This document shows positions 47,838 to 59,591 of a DNA stretch of 64,000 nt, in pieces. This DNA is from Orobanche coerulescens. Taxonomy: Eukaryota; Streptophyta; Magnoliopsida; Lamiales; Orobanchaceae. The stretch spans positions 135,629,358 through 135,693,357 of the forward strand of contig CM065816.1 of assembly GCA_033398695.1 (NCBI GenBank), read 5' to 3'. The notes beneath the pieces are model-generated. The model saw only the letters and a list, made by a program, of their open reading frames with translations, was not told the DNA's origin and made no database searches. Both the position numbers and the translations under genes were made by a program. Numbering within the stretch: the stretch's first letter is position 1; every line of letters begins with the position of its first letter.

Positions 47838-48358
47838 TAGGGGTGAGCAAAACCGAACCGGGAAACCGAGAAACTGGAAAAAACCGACGAAACCGAAACC
47901 GAAAAACCGAAACCAAATCAAAACCATCGGTTTGGGTTTAGAATTTTGAAAAACCGAAAACTCGGTTTCGGTTTCGGTTTATACACTAGAAACCGAACCA
48001 TTAAAACCGAACCGAACCGATATCATTTAATATATATATATATTTCGTAAATTTTATATGTTTATATGCATTATGAAGAATAGACAAAACAGTATCCTGG
48101 TCTGGTGGTTAGGATGTTGGTAGTCCGCGCATTGGTCCCGGGTTCGATTCCTATCCAATGCACATTTTAAGTTTTTTTTGCTTGTTAAATCCAAAAATCG
48201 GGTTGGTTGGGTTTAAAACCGAAACCGACCCGTAAAAACCGAAAAACCGAGAAACCGAACCCATTGGGTTGGTTTCGGTTTCGGTTTGATTTTTTGAAAA
48301 CCGAAGCTTGTCGGTTTGGGTTCGGTTTTAGCCTAAAACCGACCCATGCTCACCCCTA
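47838..48358. mobile_element. hAT MITE with empty-site proof
   Basis: Inverted ends TAGGGGTGAGCA and TGCTCACCCCTA, flanked by the 8-bp duplication CCTGTTAC (47830-47837 and 48359-48366). Element A at about 890-905 is the empty site, with one copy of the related CCCGTTGC. The interior is rich in AACCGAAACC-type words on both strands and carries a tRNA-like segment (48092-48163). No transposase. Confidence 0.92.
48092..48163 (+). other. tRNA-like segment with A- and B-box words inside the MITE
   Basis: TGGTCTGGTGGTTAGGA resembles a Pol III A box of tRNA-Glu type, and GGTTCGATTCC is a perfect B box, about 40 bp apart. A 7-bp stem (GCATTGG/CCAATGC) encloses the B box. The cloverleaf does not close, so this is not a working tRNA; a SINE- or tRNA-derived piece is likely. 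Confidence 0.55.
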
Positions 48359-48375
48359 CCTGTTACTTCTTCAGA

Positions 48376-51300
48376 ATGCCTGCTGGTAGGGGACGCGGAC
48401 GCGGTAGGGGACGTGGCGCAGCCGGTGGGGCGGCCATGTCCGATCACTCGGGAACTGATTCGGCGATGCCTTCTTTGTCGAACAGTGTTCCCCCTAGTTC
48501 CGGAGGTCAGCAGGACCATTCTGCTAGCTCCGGTAATGCTAATGAGAATGTTGGAGTGGCTAATATTTTGCAACAAGTAGCGAACCAGATGACGCTACTG
48601 ACTCAGGTCGTTCTGGTCGGCCAAGCTAATGCCAACCCGGTTCCGCCTACTGGATCCGGCAATGACAAGTTACTTCAGGACGTGATTCGTATGCGTCCTC
48701 CGCAGTTTGATGGTGCTTCCGACCCTTCCGGATGGGAGAGTTGGCTATTTGAGATGGAAAAAGTATTTGAGGCTGCTAATTGTTCTGAGGAGAGGAAAGT
48801 ACCCATTGCTCAGTACTTCCTCGCCAAGGAGGCAGCAACGTGGTGGCAAGCGGTGAAACCACGTGATCGGGCAGCCACGTGGGCAGAATTCCGGGAATTG
48901 ATGGAAGACGAGTTTTGTCCATGGCCAGTGAAAGAGGGGAGGATCCGAGCCTTCTTTGAGGCTAAGCCCCAGGATGTTCCTATTTCTCAAGCGATCAAGG
49001 ACTACAACCAACAGCTTCATTATGTGAGAAACCAAGTCCGAGATGAGCTTGATAAGATCCGCCACTTCGATATGCGGATGAAACCGAGGGTGCGTCATTA
49101 CATGTCTAGTCTGGGATGCACAACTTTGAAAGAGTATCAGAATAAGGCGATGGCTTATGAGATGTCGTTTGCTGCGACAGAGACGGCAGCCGAAGGGAAG
49201 AAACAGAAGACCTCCGGCCAGTTTTCGGGAGGCAAGTCTGGTGGGTATCCGAAGGCTCAGTCTGGTTCGAGAGTCTTCGGGGGTCAGTCTTCGCCATTTG
49301 GGAGAGGAAACGGTTCTAAGTCTGCTCCTACTGGTCCCGTTCGCGGTCCTACGTGCTTTAACTGTGGTCGTCCCGGCCACATGATGAGTGAGTGTGATAG
49401 GCCCCCGATTCAGTGTCTTGCATGCGGTCGGATGGGACATCGTGCTAAGTTTTGTACGGATGCAGTTCGGGCGCCAGTTACTCAGATATCAGCCCCAGCT
49501 GCGGGAGAGCCGAGTGTGAATCAGACACCGACAGTTCCTCAGCCACAGCAGAGTTTTGGTAGAGGTCGAGGACGTGGACAGCCTTCTACAGGGGGAGCTT
49601 CTAGTGCGGGGTCTGTTCCACTCCGTGTGTATGAGATGAGGCGATCCGGAGATCCCGACGCGATGGTGGCTACAGGTACCGTTCACATCCTTGACCATCC
49701 TGTTTCCGTATTATTCGATTCTGGTGCTACGCATTCTTTCATATCTATGGATTGTGTGCGTCGTCTGCATGTTGATTGCCTAGTTGCTTGTGAGCCTTTT
49801 GTTGTTAAACTTCCTAGCGGGGATAGCATCGTAAGGGATCGTGAGGTTAGAGATTTTTCAGTGAGTATCGCGGGAAGGGATTGGCCCTCTAATCTGATCG
49901 CGGTAGATATTAAAGATGAGGATTTGATTCTTGGTGAGGATTGGCTGGACCGTCATGGGGCGATCATGAATTATAGAACGAGAACCGTTTCGATGTTAGC
50001 CTCTGACGGTACCGAGCATTCTTTTGTGGGGCGTAAGCGGAGTAACCAGAGACTCCTGATCAGCGCCTTGAGGGCGGTGAGGCTTCTTCGGGGAGGTTGC
50101 ACGGGTTATTGGTGTTACGCTTTGAGATCAGAAAAAGGGGGAGTCGAGCTCTAGTCTATTCCGGTAGTGTGTGAGTATCCTGATGTCTTTCCAGACGAGT
50201 TGCCGGGTTTACCGCCGGACTGAGAAGTTGAGTTTACCGTCGATTTAGAGCCGGGTGCAGCACCGATTTCTAAGACGCCATACCGTATGGCGCCTGCCGA
50301 GATGCTTGAGTTGAAGAAACAGTTGGGAGATTTGCTAGACATGGGGTATATTTGACCGAGCGCTTCACCTTGGGGCGCACCGGTCCTATTTGTGAAGAAG
50401 AAGGATGGGTCACTTCGTTTGTGTATCGACTATCGAGATTTGAACAAAGTGACTATTAAAAACAAGTATCCACTCCCGAGGATTGATGACTTGTTTGATC
50501 AGTTGCAAGGGGCAACCGTATTTTCGAAGATCGATTTGAGATCGGGGTATTATCAGCTCCGGGTGAAAGATTCTGACATTCCGAAGACGGCCTTTCGAAC
50601 GAGATACGGTCACTACGAGTTTGTGGTTATGCCTTTTGGGCTAACCAACGCCCCAGCCGTGTTCATGCAGCTTATGAACAAAGTCTTTATCGAGTACCTC
50701 GATAAGTGTGTAGTCGTTTTTATCGATGACATCCTGATTTACTCGAGGAGCGAGGAGGAGCACGCCCGTCATTTGCATATCGTGCTAGATATTTTGAGAA
50801 CTCAGCATCTTTTTGCGAAGTTCTCAAAGTGTGAGTTTGGTTGCGGGAGGTTATGTTTCTCGGTCATGTGATCTCAGCCGAGGGTGTTCGTGTGGACCCA
50901 CATAAGGTAGAGGCAGTGTTGGATTGGGCACCGCCCAAGAACGTGAAGGAGGTCCGCAGTTTTCTGGGATTAGCCGGTTATTACCGTAGATTTGTCGAGG
51001 GGTTCTCTAAACTCACCCGACCACTGACGCAATTGTTACAGAAGTCGGAGAAATTTGTGTGGACCGAAGAGAGACAGAAGAGTTTTGAGGAGTTGAAGAA
51101 GCGGTTGATGATCGCTCCCATTTTGGCTTTACCGAGTGGTAATGAGGGTTTCTCAGTTTTTAGTGATGCTTCGGGCCAAGGGCTCGGATGTGTACTCATG
51201 CAGCACGGGAGTACGATTGCCTATGCTTCCCGTCAGTTGAAACCCTATGAGTTGAATTATCCTACGCACGATCTTGAGTTGGCCGCAGTTGTGTTTGCGT

Positions 51301-53041
51301 TAAAAATCTCTCATCGTGTCAGATTTTCACCGATCACAAGAGCCTGAAGTACATTTTCACCCAGAAAGAGCTTAATATGAGACAGAGGAGATAGTTGGAG
51401 TTGATTAAGGACTACGATCTCGAGATTCTTTATCATCCGGGCAAGGCAAATGTGGTGGTAGATGCCTTGAGCCGGAAAGCGGTATCGCTTCGGGCGCTCG
51501 AATTGCTTACGGATCAGTCGGGACTTCAGCGAGAGTTTATGAGGTTGAGCATTGAGATTGTGCTACCAGAGAGTTCCGGGCAGTTGCGTACACTTGAGAT
51601 TTCGTCGTCTTTAGTCGACGACATTAAGTCGGGACAGTTAGAGGACCCGATGTTTGTTCAGCTTCGAGAGAATGTGGAGAAGGGGAAAGCCGCGGAATTC
51701 GTGATACATTAGGATGGTGTGTTGAGATTCCAAGGTCGGCCTTGTGTTCCGAACGACTTGTAATTGAGGCAGAATATCATGAGAGAGGCTCACGCGTCGC
51801 CTTACTCAGTCCATCCGGGCTCGAGTAAGATGTATAGAGATTTGAGGAAAAAATTTTGGTGCAACGACATGAAGAATGAGGTAATTCAGTTTGTGGCTAA
51901 GTGTTTGACTTGTCAGTAAGTCAAAATCGAGCATCAGTGGCCAGCCGGGTTATTGAAACCACTTCCCATTCCGGAATGGAAGTGGGAGGATATATCTATG
52001 GATTTTGTCACGAACTTGCCAAGGACGAAGACCGGAATGAATATGGTGTGGGTGATCGTAGACCGACTGACTAAGTCGGCACATTTTCTGGGCATCAAGG
52101 ACACTTGGGGTCCGGAAAAGTTGGCTCGTGTTTTTATCGCGCAGATAGTGAGACTTCATGGTACGCCGAAGTCTATTATTTCGGATAGCGACGGCCGGTT
52201 TGTATCGCACTTCTGGCAGGCGGTACATAAGGCATTGGGGACACATTTGCGTTTGAGTACATCCTTCCACCCTCAGACCGACGGACAGTCCGAGCGTACC
52301 ATTCAGACGTTCGAGGATATGTTGCGCGCGTGTGCGTTAGACTGGAGTAGTGACTCAGAGGAGCATTTGGCCTTGATTGAGTTTACTTATAATAAAAGTT
52401 GGCACGCGTCGATTAAGATGGCACCGTATGAGGCACTTTATGGCCGACGTTGCCGATCACCGATATGTTGGGATGAGCCGTCCTATCTAGTTGGCACCGA
52501 GCCAGACCTTGTGTTAGAGACGAGGGAGAAAGTTGAGTTGATTAGAAAGAGAATGTTGACTGCTCAGAGTCGACAAAAGTCTTATGCGGATGTTAGGCGT
52601 CGACCATTGGAGTTTGCGGTGGGAGATCATGTTCTGTTGAGAGTGTCTCCGTCGAAAGGAGTTTTCCGTTTCGGGAAAAAGGGGAAGCTCAGCCCGAGGT
52701 ATATTGGGCCTTTCGAGATATTGGAGAGAGTCGGTGAGTTGGCATACCGTGTGGCTTTACCTCCGTCGCTGAGTCATGTTCATAGCGTATTTCACGTTTC
52801 CCATTTGAGGAAGTACGTTTCGGACCCGTCCCACATTATTGATTTTGGAAACGTGGAGATCGAGAAGGATGTTACGTTTGAGGAGAGGCCCGTCAGGATT
52901 TTGGAGCGTCGAGACAAGCAGTTAAGGCACAAAACCATTCCTTTGGTTAAGGTGCAATGGTCGAGGCACGGAGTAGAAGAAGCGACGTGGGAGTTAGAGG
53001 AGGATATGCGTTCGAGGCACCCCGAGCTTTTTGATTCTTAA
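48376..53041 (+). pseudogene. gag-pol of element B (broken)
   Basis: From ATG 48376 (MPAGRGRGRG), gag and protease are open to TAG at 50152. Both gag knuckles are intact (CFNCGRPGHMMSEC, CLACGRMGHRAKFC). The protease site is LFDSGATHS. Downstream, RT (FIDDILIYS), RNase H and integrase with chromodomain-like tail are recognisable, but broken by TGA at 50221 and 50353 (both CGA in A, as expected from CpG decay), a 1-bp loss near 50836, a deletion of about 20 bp near 51310, and stops near 51392, 51710, 51760 and 51916. The last 362-aa stretch (51953-53041), covering most of the integrase, is open. Confidence 0.93.
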
Positions 53042-53076
53042 GTTTCGGGATGAAACTTTATTTTAGAGGGGGAGAA

Positions 53077-54757
53077 TGTAATATCCGTAACTTTCCATTT
53101 TTAGCAGTTTCCATTTTTGGTATATGTCTATTTTTATCGACTCGCTTGTAACTGTTTTGACATTGTGAATCTACTTTATTCTTGGAGTTTTTCCATTTGG
53201 ATGAGTTTTGGTGATGTTTTCACGTAATTTCATTTTATGACATGTTTTGCCGTATGAACGTTCGATTCTCGTAAAACTCGTTCGTTTTCATTGTTTCTTG
53301 GTTTTTGCAAGTTCGTATGGTTGAGTTGGTAGTGTTGAGACTTTCGGTTTGTAAATCCGACGTCGTTTCGTGATTTTCGGGCACTTGGGCCATTTTTGTA
53401 ATTTCCTATAAGTTTAGGGAATCTCATTTTCATTGTCGCATTACGGACCCTCCGGTGGTCGGAATTGTATTTTCTTTCAGCGCTTACATCTGTTGTCTTG
53501 TTTACTTCGTATTTATGTTTCTGGATTCTGGCCTTATCATGCGTTTTGAGTTTCGTACCTTCGGCAACAGCATTCTGGTCTGGGCAGTGCTGAACTGCTG
53601 TGTTGGTAGCGCACGTTACTCCTTTTCCCTTGCGTGCTCTATCGATGTGCAGTTAGCGTACGCTAACACGTTACTGTTAGCGTGCGCTAACGAGTGGTAT
53701 TTAGCCACTGGACTGTTATAATCCCAACGGAATCAACTACGATAACGAACGATCAATCGGTACGGGCGAGGGTTTACGCAAAATCTCCCCGTATCAATAA
53801 TTCACGGATTAATTCGAGGAAAATGGATTGGGAATCATCCAATAACAACAATCTATTATTGTTGTCCGTTGGGATTGAACTACGTTGATTCTTCGTTTGG
53901 GAACCGTCGTTTTCCACCCGGACCGTTCGTAGTCGTGTTTCATTCCCGATTCTTCAAGAATGTCTCAAAGGCAAGTACTTTACATTTGTTTACATGTTCT
54001 AGTATTTGAATTGTGGCTATTCGTGGTTGTTGTGGATGGATATGTGTATGTTAACCTAGGGACGGTCCGACGGGGACTCTAGGGATACATATTGCCGTGT
54101 GTGTGCGTATCACGAACTATGGTTAACCACCCAGGGATGTCCGACGGGGCTCTGCGGGGTACGGTGGTCGTGAGTCTCGTACCAAGGTTAACTTTGAATT
54201 GTTTTGTTGGAGAAAATGTGTTTTGTGCTTGTGCACCGTATAATATTCCGGAATATAAATAATTTCTAAAATGATTTTGGTGCATATATTCATCTGATTA
54301 GAATGTAGTTCAAATGGATTGTACTTGCACTAGCAGTTGTCGCTAACCCCTTAAATGGGGGAAATAGTTTTGTATTTCAGGTACCGGTCTTGGAGACAAG
54401 CGAGCATTCGGGCCGTATGAGGATGATGGGCAAGCATGATACTGTTCAGTGGTCAATTGTTGGTGTTCTGTTCCGTTAGTTGTTATTGATGTCTTGTTTT
54501 GGGATTTCTGTATTATAAAATTGGTTTAAGTACTCGAGTACTTCCTTTTTAAAATTGTTAATGTTGTGTTCTCTTTTTGGGAAATGGATTTGATGTCGGA
54601 TTTTATTTGTCGGATTGTAGTCTTTTATTTGAATTGTCGTTTTGTTAATGATTGTATGTCGTTGTCGAATGTCATTTTGGTACGTTAGCCTGGTGGATAC
54701 CACAGTGTGGGGGTCCACGGCGCTGTAATATGCCCTGATCGTCTTGGGGGTGTTACA
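53077..54757 (+). repeat. 3' LTR of element B, rearranged
   Basis: Starts TGTAATATCC after the tract AGAGGGGGAGAA and ends GTGTTACA. About 330 bp present in the 5' LTR are missing after 53721, including the proximal palindromes and TATA, and about 120 bp (53730-53850) are inverted relative to 46573-46693. Confidence 0.9.
53722..53852 (-). other. Inverted segment inside the 3' LTR of element B
   Basis: The complement of this stretch matches the 5' LTR at about 46573-46693, including CGGGGAGATTTTGCG and GAATTATTGATA. ATCCCAACGGA at 53722 is also the inverse of TCCGTTGGGAT at 53868, so the breakpoint has a short inverted repeat. Confidence 0.85.
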
Positions 54758-54762
54758 TGTTC

Positions 54763-56320
54763 GATCCGAGACTCCTTTGATTTATGTTTACAGGCTTGGT
54801 ACCTGGATGATGGCACTATTGTTGGCGATACTTTGGTCGTGGGGAAGGCCCTGGAGCTGATTATGGAAGTTGGACCTCAGTCGGGTCTTCACCTTAATGT
54901 TGATAAAACTGAGGTTTTTTGGCCTACGGAGGATCCCCGGAGTCGGCTTCCTGGTATCTTCCCCCTACTATTGCTCGGCTCGTCGGAGGTGTCAAGGTCC
55001 TGGGTGGACCGGTCAGTATGTGTCCTACTTTCGGCAGCGCGCTTGTGTTGAAGCGAGTAACCCGGACCGTAGAGCTTATGGACTTTGTTGCTAGGATTGG
55101 TGACCCTCAGTGCGAGTTGCTGCTTCTTCGTGCTTGTACTGGTATTTCTAAGCTCTACTTTGCTCTGCGTACTTGCCCCCCTCTGGTTTTTGGGACGGCC
55201 CAGTTGTCTTTTGATGCGGCGCTTCGTTCTAGCTTGGAACGTATTGTCACCGCGACCGGCCCTGGCTTTGGTGATTGGCAGTGGCGTCTCGCTACTTTCC
55301 CCTTCTCTTTTGGGGGGCTTGGTGTTTATGCTGCTGCTGATGTTCTTCATTTTGCCTTTCTTGCGTCCCGCCTGCAGTCTGATGCGTTGCAGGCTAAGCT
55401 CCTTCATCCTTCTGGGATTATTGCCCCGGGAACTTGTTTTGATGCTGCTGTGAGAGTGTTTACTGAGACTACGGGTTCAGATATCCTACGCCGTCTGAGT
55501 GAGATCGCTGCCCCCAAACTTATGAAGAAATTGGCAGATATATATTTCGCAAAGGTGGCCGCTACCGCTGAATCTGACTACTCTTTAACCACTCGACAGG
55601 TTGCATTATGGAAGTCCCAACAGGGTGGACACACTTGTGATTGGCTTCGTGCGGTTCCTATTTCTGGATTAGGACAGACCATGAATGGGCGGACTTATCA
55701 CGGTGTTCTGAGCTATCGGCTGGGTATTCTCCTGTTTTCGGTATCTCGGCCGTGCTCGGCCTGTTCTCGGGTCTTTCATGGCGACGTCTTCGGCGATCAT
55801 GCCGTGTCCTGCTCTGGTACTGTTGGGGTTGAGTATCGCCACAACCTGGTTCGTGACAGCCTTTTGGATATCTGTTTTCGGTTTGGGATTTCGGCGGCTA
55901 GGGAGGTGGATGTTAGTTTGTCGACGGGCATGACAAGCCCCTTCGTCCAGCGGATTTGTTGTTGTATTCCTGGGACAGGGCAGGGATGTGTGTGTGGATT
56001 TGACTGGTTCCTCCCCCTTAACCCAGTCTGCTATGGTTGACTATGCGCCTGGACGAGTTGTGATTGATGTTGCTCGGCGTAAATGTGCCAAGTACCAGGA
56101 CTTGTGTGAGCCGCGGGGATATGGTTTCTTACCCTTCTCGTCTCTTCGTTGGGGGAGTTGGAGACGGGTGCTATTGCATTTCTAAAATGGGTTCAGAAGA
56201 TTTCGGTGTCTCACGATGTTGGGAGGCATGCTGCTGCTCATATTTTTACTCGAGTTGGTTTTGTTATTACAAAAGGAGTGGGGGCCTAGATAGTATCTCG
56301 GCTTCCCACTAATTTCTTGT
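54763..56320 (+). pseudogene. Non-LTR retroelement ORF, 3' part: RT palm, knuckle, endonuclease-like C-terminus
   Basis: Resumes with RT motif C, AWYLDDGTIVGDTL, then GLHLNVDKTEVFWP, then a long thumb/linker region open from about 54990 to 55950. A Cys/His knuckle CSACSRVFHGDVFGDHAVSC follows. The C-terminal stretch reads RPADLLLYSW, then VCVDLTGSSPL, then RRKCAKY: a P-D...D...K layout as in restriction-like endonucleases of R2-type elements. Frameshifts near 54945, 55925 and 55985 break it, and the final part is recovered in another frame (56012-56185). The endonuclease reading is an inference. Confidence 0.7.
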
Positions 56321-56358
56321 AAAATGTTTTTCCTCTAATAAAATTTGTTTTTATAGTA

Positions 56359-56797
56359 ATAATAATAAAAGAATAATAATAATAATATAATAATAATATT
56401 AAAAATAATAAATATAATAAAATAATAAGAAAAATAATAATAAATAATAAAAAATAATAACGTAATAATAATATAATTAATTACAATCATAATAATAAAA
56501 GTAATAATAGTAATAAATATGCCCCAAATGTCCTAAATGTCACAAAAGTATCAATATCACAAATAATAATAATAATAACAGTAATAATAACAATAATAAT
56601 AATAATAACAATGATAATAATGATAAATAATAATAATAATAATAATATTAATCAACAACAATAATAAATATTATTATTATTAATAGTAAATATTATTAGT
56701 AATAATAATAATAGTAATCAACAACAGCAACAATAATAATAATAACAATAATAATAATCAAGATCAATAATAATAATAATTAAGTAATAATAATAAG
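56359..56797. repeat. TAA-rich microsatellite, right block
   Basis: About 430 bp of TAA/TAAA/CAA units, with the same embedded words as 42944-43135. Directly follows the 3' end of the non-LTR element and may include its tail. Confidence 0.88.
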
Positions 56798-57065
56798 GGA
56801 TCTCTCTTTTTTAGTACCAAACCATAAAAGTAACAAGTTATATATCCCCATTCATAAAACTATAATTTTTTGATACCAAAATGTGTTAAAAGACTTTATT
56901 ACCCTTAAAGTCTACCAATAAGAGAAAAAAAAACTAAAAAAGAAAAAGAAAGATTATTAAAACTAAACAACAATAAAAAAAAGGTCCCACAACTCAATAT
57001 TCCAAAAAACTCTCCTCCTCTCTGCAAAAAAAGTCTCCCGTCGTGAAACCCTTCGCCGCCGTAAA

Positions 57066-59591
57066 ATGTCGACCTCCGACTACCACGGAGAATCAAGACG
57101 CCAAGTTCCGCTAGCGACACTCCATCCGAAGAGCAATTCGCCAATGAGCCGGTTAGTGTATTTTCATTCACACACGATCGTGCCACGACGGTTGTTCATC
57201 TTCCCACGATCGTCTTGAAGAAGATGAGACCATCGTGGACACGATGGTCTTTCGTGGGCACGATCGCTACACACGACGGCCGCCGATCGTGTGTGCCGTC
57301 GTGCTAGAAGTGCAAAGCTCCGCCTTGCACACGATCGCAGCACACGATCGCTTCCCGTCGTGTGAACCGTCGTGTGGCACACGATGGTCTTCACACGACG
57401 GGCATCGATCGTGCATGCGATCGTGTGCAAGGCGCACTTTTTTTTCGCTCTCTTAAGCATTTTATCATATTCTTATGAGTTGTATGTCCATATTGCAGAT
57501 CAAGTTGCGTATGGAAGAGACCTACATTGCGTTTTGTTACACGTCAAGTGAATCTTTACATACGGGAGGCGGTATTTAAAGAGATCATTGAGACATTAAG
57601 GAGTATGGGCCGCAATTCCGTTGCCGATCGAGCTATCGAGAGCTTGACCGAGGGGTCTGGGCGCTTGATAAAAGTTAGGAGGAATGGGAGTTCAAATACC
57701 GCCCTACATCACTTGATTGCTCGTCAATCGAGGGTGATCAAATCCCCGGATGAGTCGTGGTTCCGTGCTCATGGGAGGACCATTCGTTTTACGGCCCGTG
57801 ATTTCGCCTTGATCACGGGACTCCATTTTGGAAACTCTACCTTCCATCCCCAGGACGACCATCTCCTTCCGTCCGACGGTATTTTCCACAGAATACTCCA
57901 TGGCAAAAACATTAAGGTTAGTGTTCTGCGGAAGAGGTTCAATGCTCGAGATTTTGGTAGAGACATAAGAGATTATCTCAAGGTTGCCAATTTGCTTATA
58001 TACTACTACTTTATCCTATGTCGTGACGACATGATGGTCGAGACATGGGCATGGGCATTAGTGGAGGATTTCGAGCAGTGGGATATGTTTCCTTGGGGTT
58101 CTTATGCCTTTGGGGTTTTATCTTACTACATAGGCAACGTTGCCATGAAGGAGGGACAAGAGCACAAGGACTATCACTTCTATGGTCCTGTTTGGGCTTT
58201 ACAAATATGGTCGTATGAGATGATTCCTGTATTGGGAGCATTGTGTGGTAGTCGATATAAAACTGTCCAAGTCCCCCGGTGTTTGATGTGGACTACGAGG
58301 AAGATGTTTTGTGATTTCACTCATTTCTTCGACGATAAGGTACATAAATTTGTAAACGTATTTTCTCCTAACTTCACTCATCTCTTCAACATTATGTGAT
58401 TGCCCATCTAATGGTATGCTTTAATGACTATTGTTGCAGCACAAAGTACTTCCCTCTTTACCGCATCTGGAGGAGGATGAGGCTGAGTACTACTACCTGA
58501 GCTTTGAGAATGGCTCGCCTTATGACGTTAAATTCATTAAGCCTGTAAGAATAGCCGTGAGGAATAAGGAGGATGAGCCTGCGCCGATCCCGAGGAAGAA
58601 AGTTATGGATAGGTTGAAGAAGGCTGCCGGAAAATTGATTACATATGAGTCGGCACATAAAGTGTCGAAGCGACGCCGGCAGAGTACCCCACCAGTACAT
58701 GGTGCAGAGACATCGGACCGGGAGAGGCAGCCAGAGAGGGTGTGTTGTGTCCACGGACTTCCTTGTCCGGACCACACCCAGGACACGAGCAGGGATGAGT
58801 ACTTCGATCGCCGTTTGAAGGCGATCTTGTACGACGATTCTGAGTCCGGATTTATTGCTCGAGTTTCTCGCCGGGTGCTTTCTGGGATCGTGGATTTCTT
58901 CGGACCTATGCATAGGCGTTCTAGGAGCCCGGTACACTACTCAGCTGGGAGCCATGATAGGCCTCGTCATTCTGCATCTGATAGCAGCGCCCGGCGGAGG
59001 ATTCCTGACCCTCCACGTCACTCAGTCTCTGGCGCAGCACACAGTCACCATTCTCATCGTCAGCCTAGTCATCATTCGAGTCACCATTCTCAGCGTCAGC
59101 CGAGTCACCATTCTCAGCATCCGCCTACCCACCATTCTGAGGTCCAAAGACAATACCATTCTCAGATTCATCATTCTGTTGAGCGGACTCAGCAGCCCCT
59201 TGATTACGAGCATCAGTATGAGCCATTTGAGGCGCCGTTTCAGCAGTATGGGACGATGTTCGACTGGTTTCAGGACGAGCATCATTACAGTTCGATGTTT
59301 CGCAGTGAGGGTGGTGGTCCTGAGCAGCAACCTCCATTTCAGATCGAGCAGCCAGTTTTTGAGATCGAGCAGCCGACTGTACAGCTCTCTGATCGTTATA
59401 GTTGTGAGAGGGATGCTGAGGGTGACGAAGATGGTGAGAGTGCCGGAACGCAGCATTTGGGTGAGCGTAGTCTTCCACCGCGAGTGAGTCGACCATCCGC
59501 CGCTCTTCGAGAGCCTTTTGTGGTTGCGCCTCCCGGAGATAGCGAGGCTCAAGAAGTTGTACCTACGCTTAGGAGGGAGCAAACCACGTGA
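57066..59591 (+). CDS. DUF1985 protein with Ser/His/Gln-rich C-terminal region (three-exon model)
   Basis: Exon 1, 57066-57151 (MSTSDYHGESRRQ). Intron 57152-57498 (GTTAGT...GCAG). Exon 2, 57499-58339. Intron 58340-58439 (GTACAT...GCAG). Exon 3, 58440 to the TGA at 59591. The phases fit across both junctions. Exon 2 shows the DUF1985 pattern: DESWFRAHGRTIRFTARDFALITGLHFG, later LVEDFEQWDMFPWGSYAFGVLS and WALQIWSYEMIPVLG. Exon 3 is low complexity, with repeated HHSQ/PSHHS units (about 59040-59170). DUF1985 proteins are usually joined to a C-terminal Ulp1 protease; here the Ulp1 part follows in another frame from about 59570, so the gene is probably frameshifted. Function of DUF1985 is unknown. 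Confidence 0.72.
57165..57435. repeat. CACGATCGTG palindrome array inside intron 1
   Basis: At least ten words built on CACGATCG, CGATCGTG or CACGACGG within 270 bp, e.g. CACACGATCGTGCC (57172) and CACACGATCGCAGC. The array fills most of the intron of the DUF1985 gene. Confidence 0.75.

Larger units (their letters stand above)
45590..54757 (+). mobile_element. Ty3/Tekay-like element B (A family), older copy
   Basis: Same family and organisation as element A, here complete, with a perfect target duplication TGTTC. The 5' LTR is 2033 bp and the 3' LTR only 1681 bp, because the latter has an internal deletion and inversion. The gag-pol has many more lesions than A. A 521-bp hAT MITE sits in the leader. 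Confidence 0.94.
43481..56345 (+). mobile_element. Non-LTR retroelement, probably with restriction-like endonuclease, in TAA microsatellite; split by element B
   Basis: Ignoring element B and one target-duplication copy, the element is about 3.7 kb with one long decayed ORF: N-terminal zinc fingers, RT, a Cys/His knuckle and a C-terminal PD-(D/E)xK-like segment. No AP-type endonuclease domain is seen. This is the order of R2/R4-type elements. Both ends abut TAA repeats (43417-43480, and from 56359), as in the Bombyx Dong element, which targets TAA repeats. About 500 bp of GC-rich leader precede the ORF. Confidence 0.7.

Noticed and set aside
48092..48163. A functional tRNA gene
   Set aside because: Acceptor and T stems do not pair as a cloverleaf and the only long stem surrounds the B box; it lies inside a MITE.
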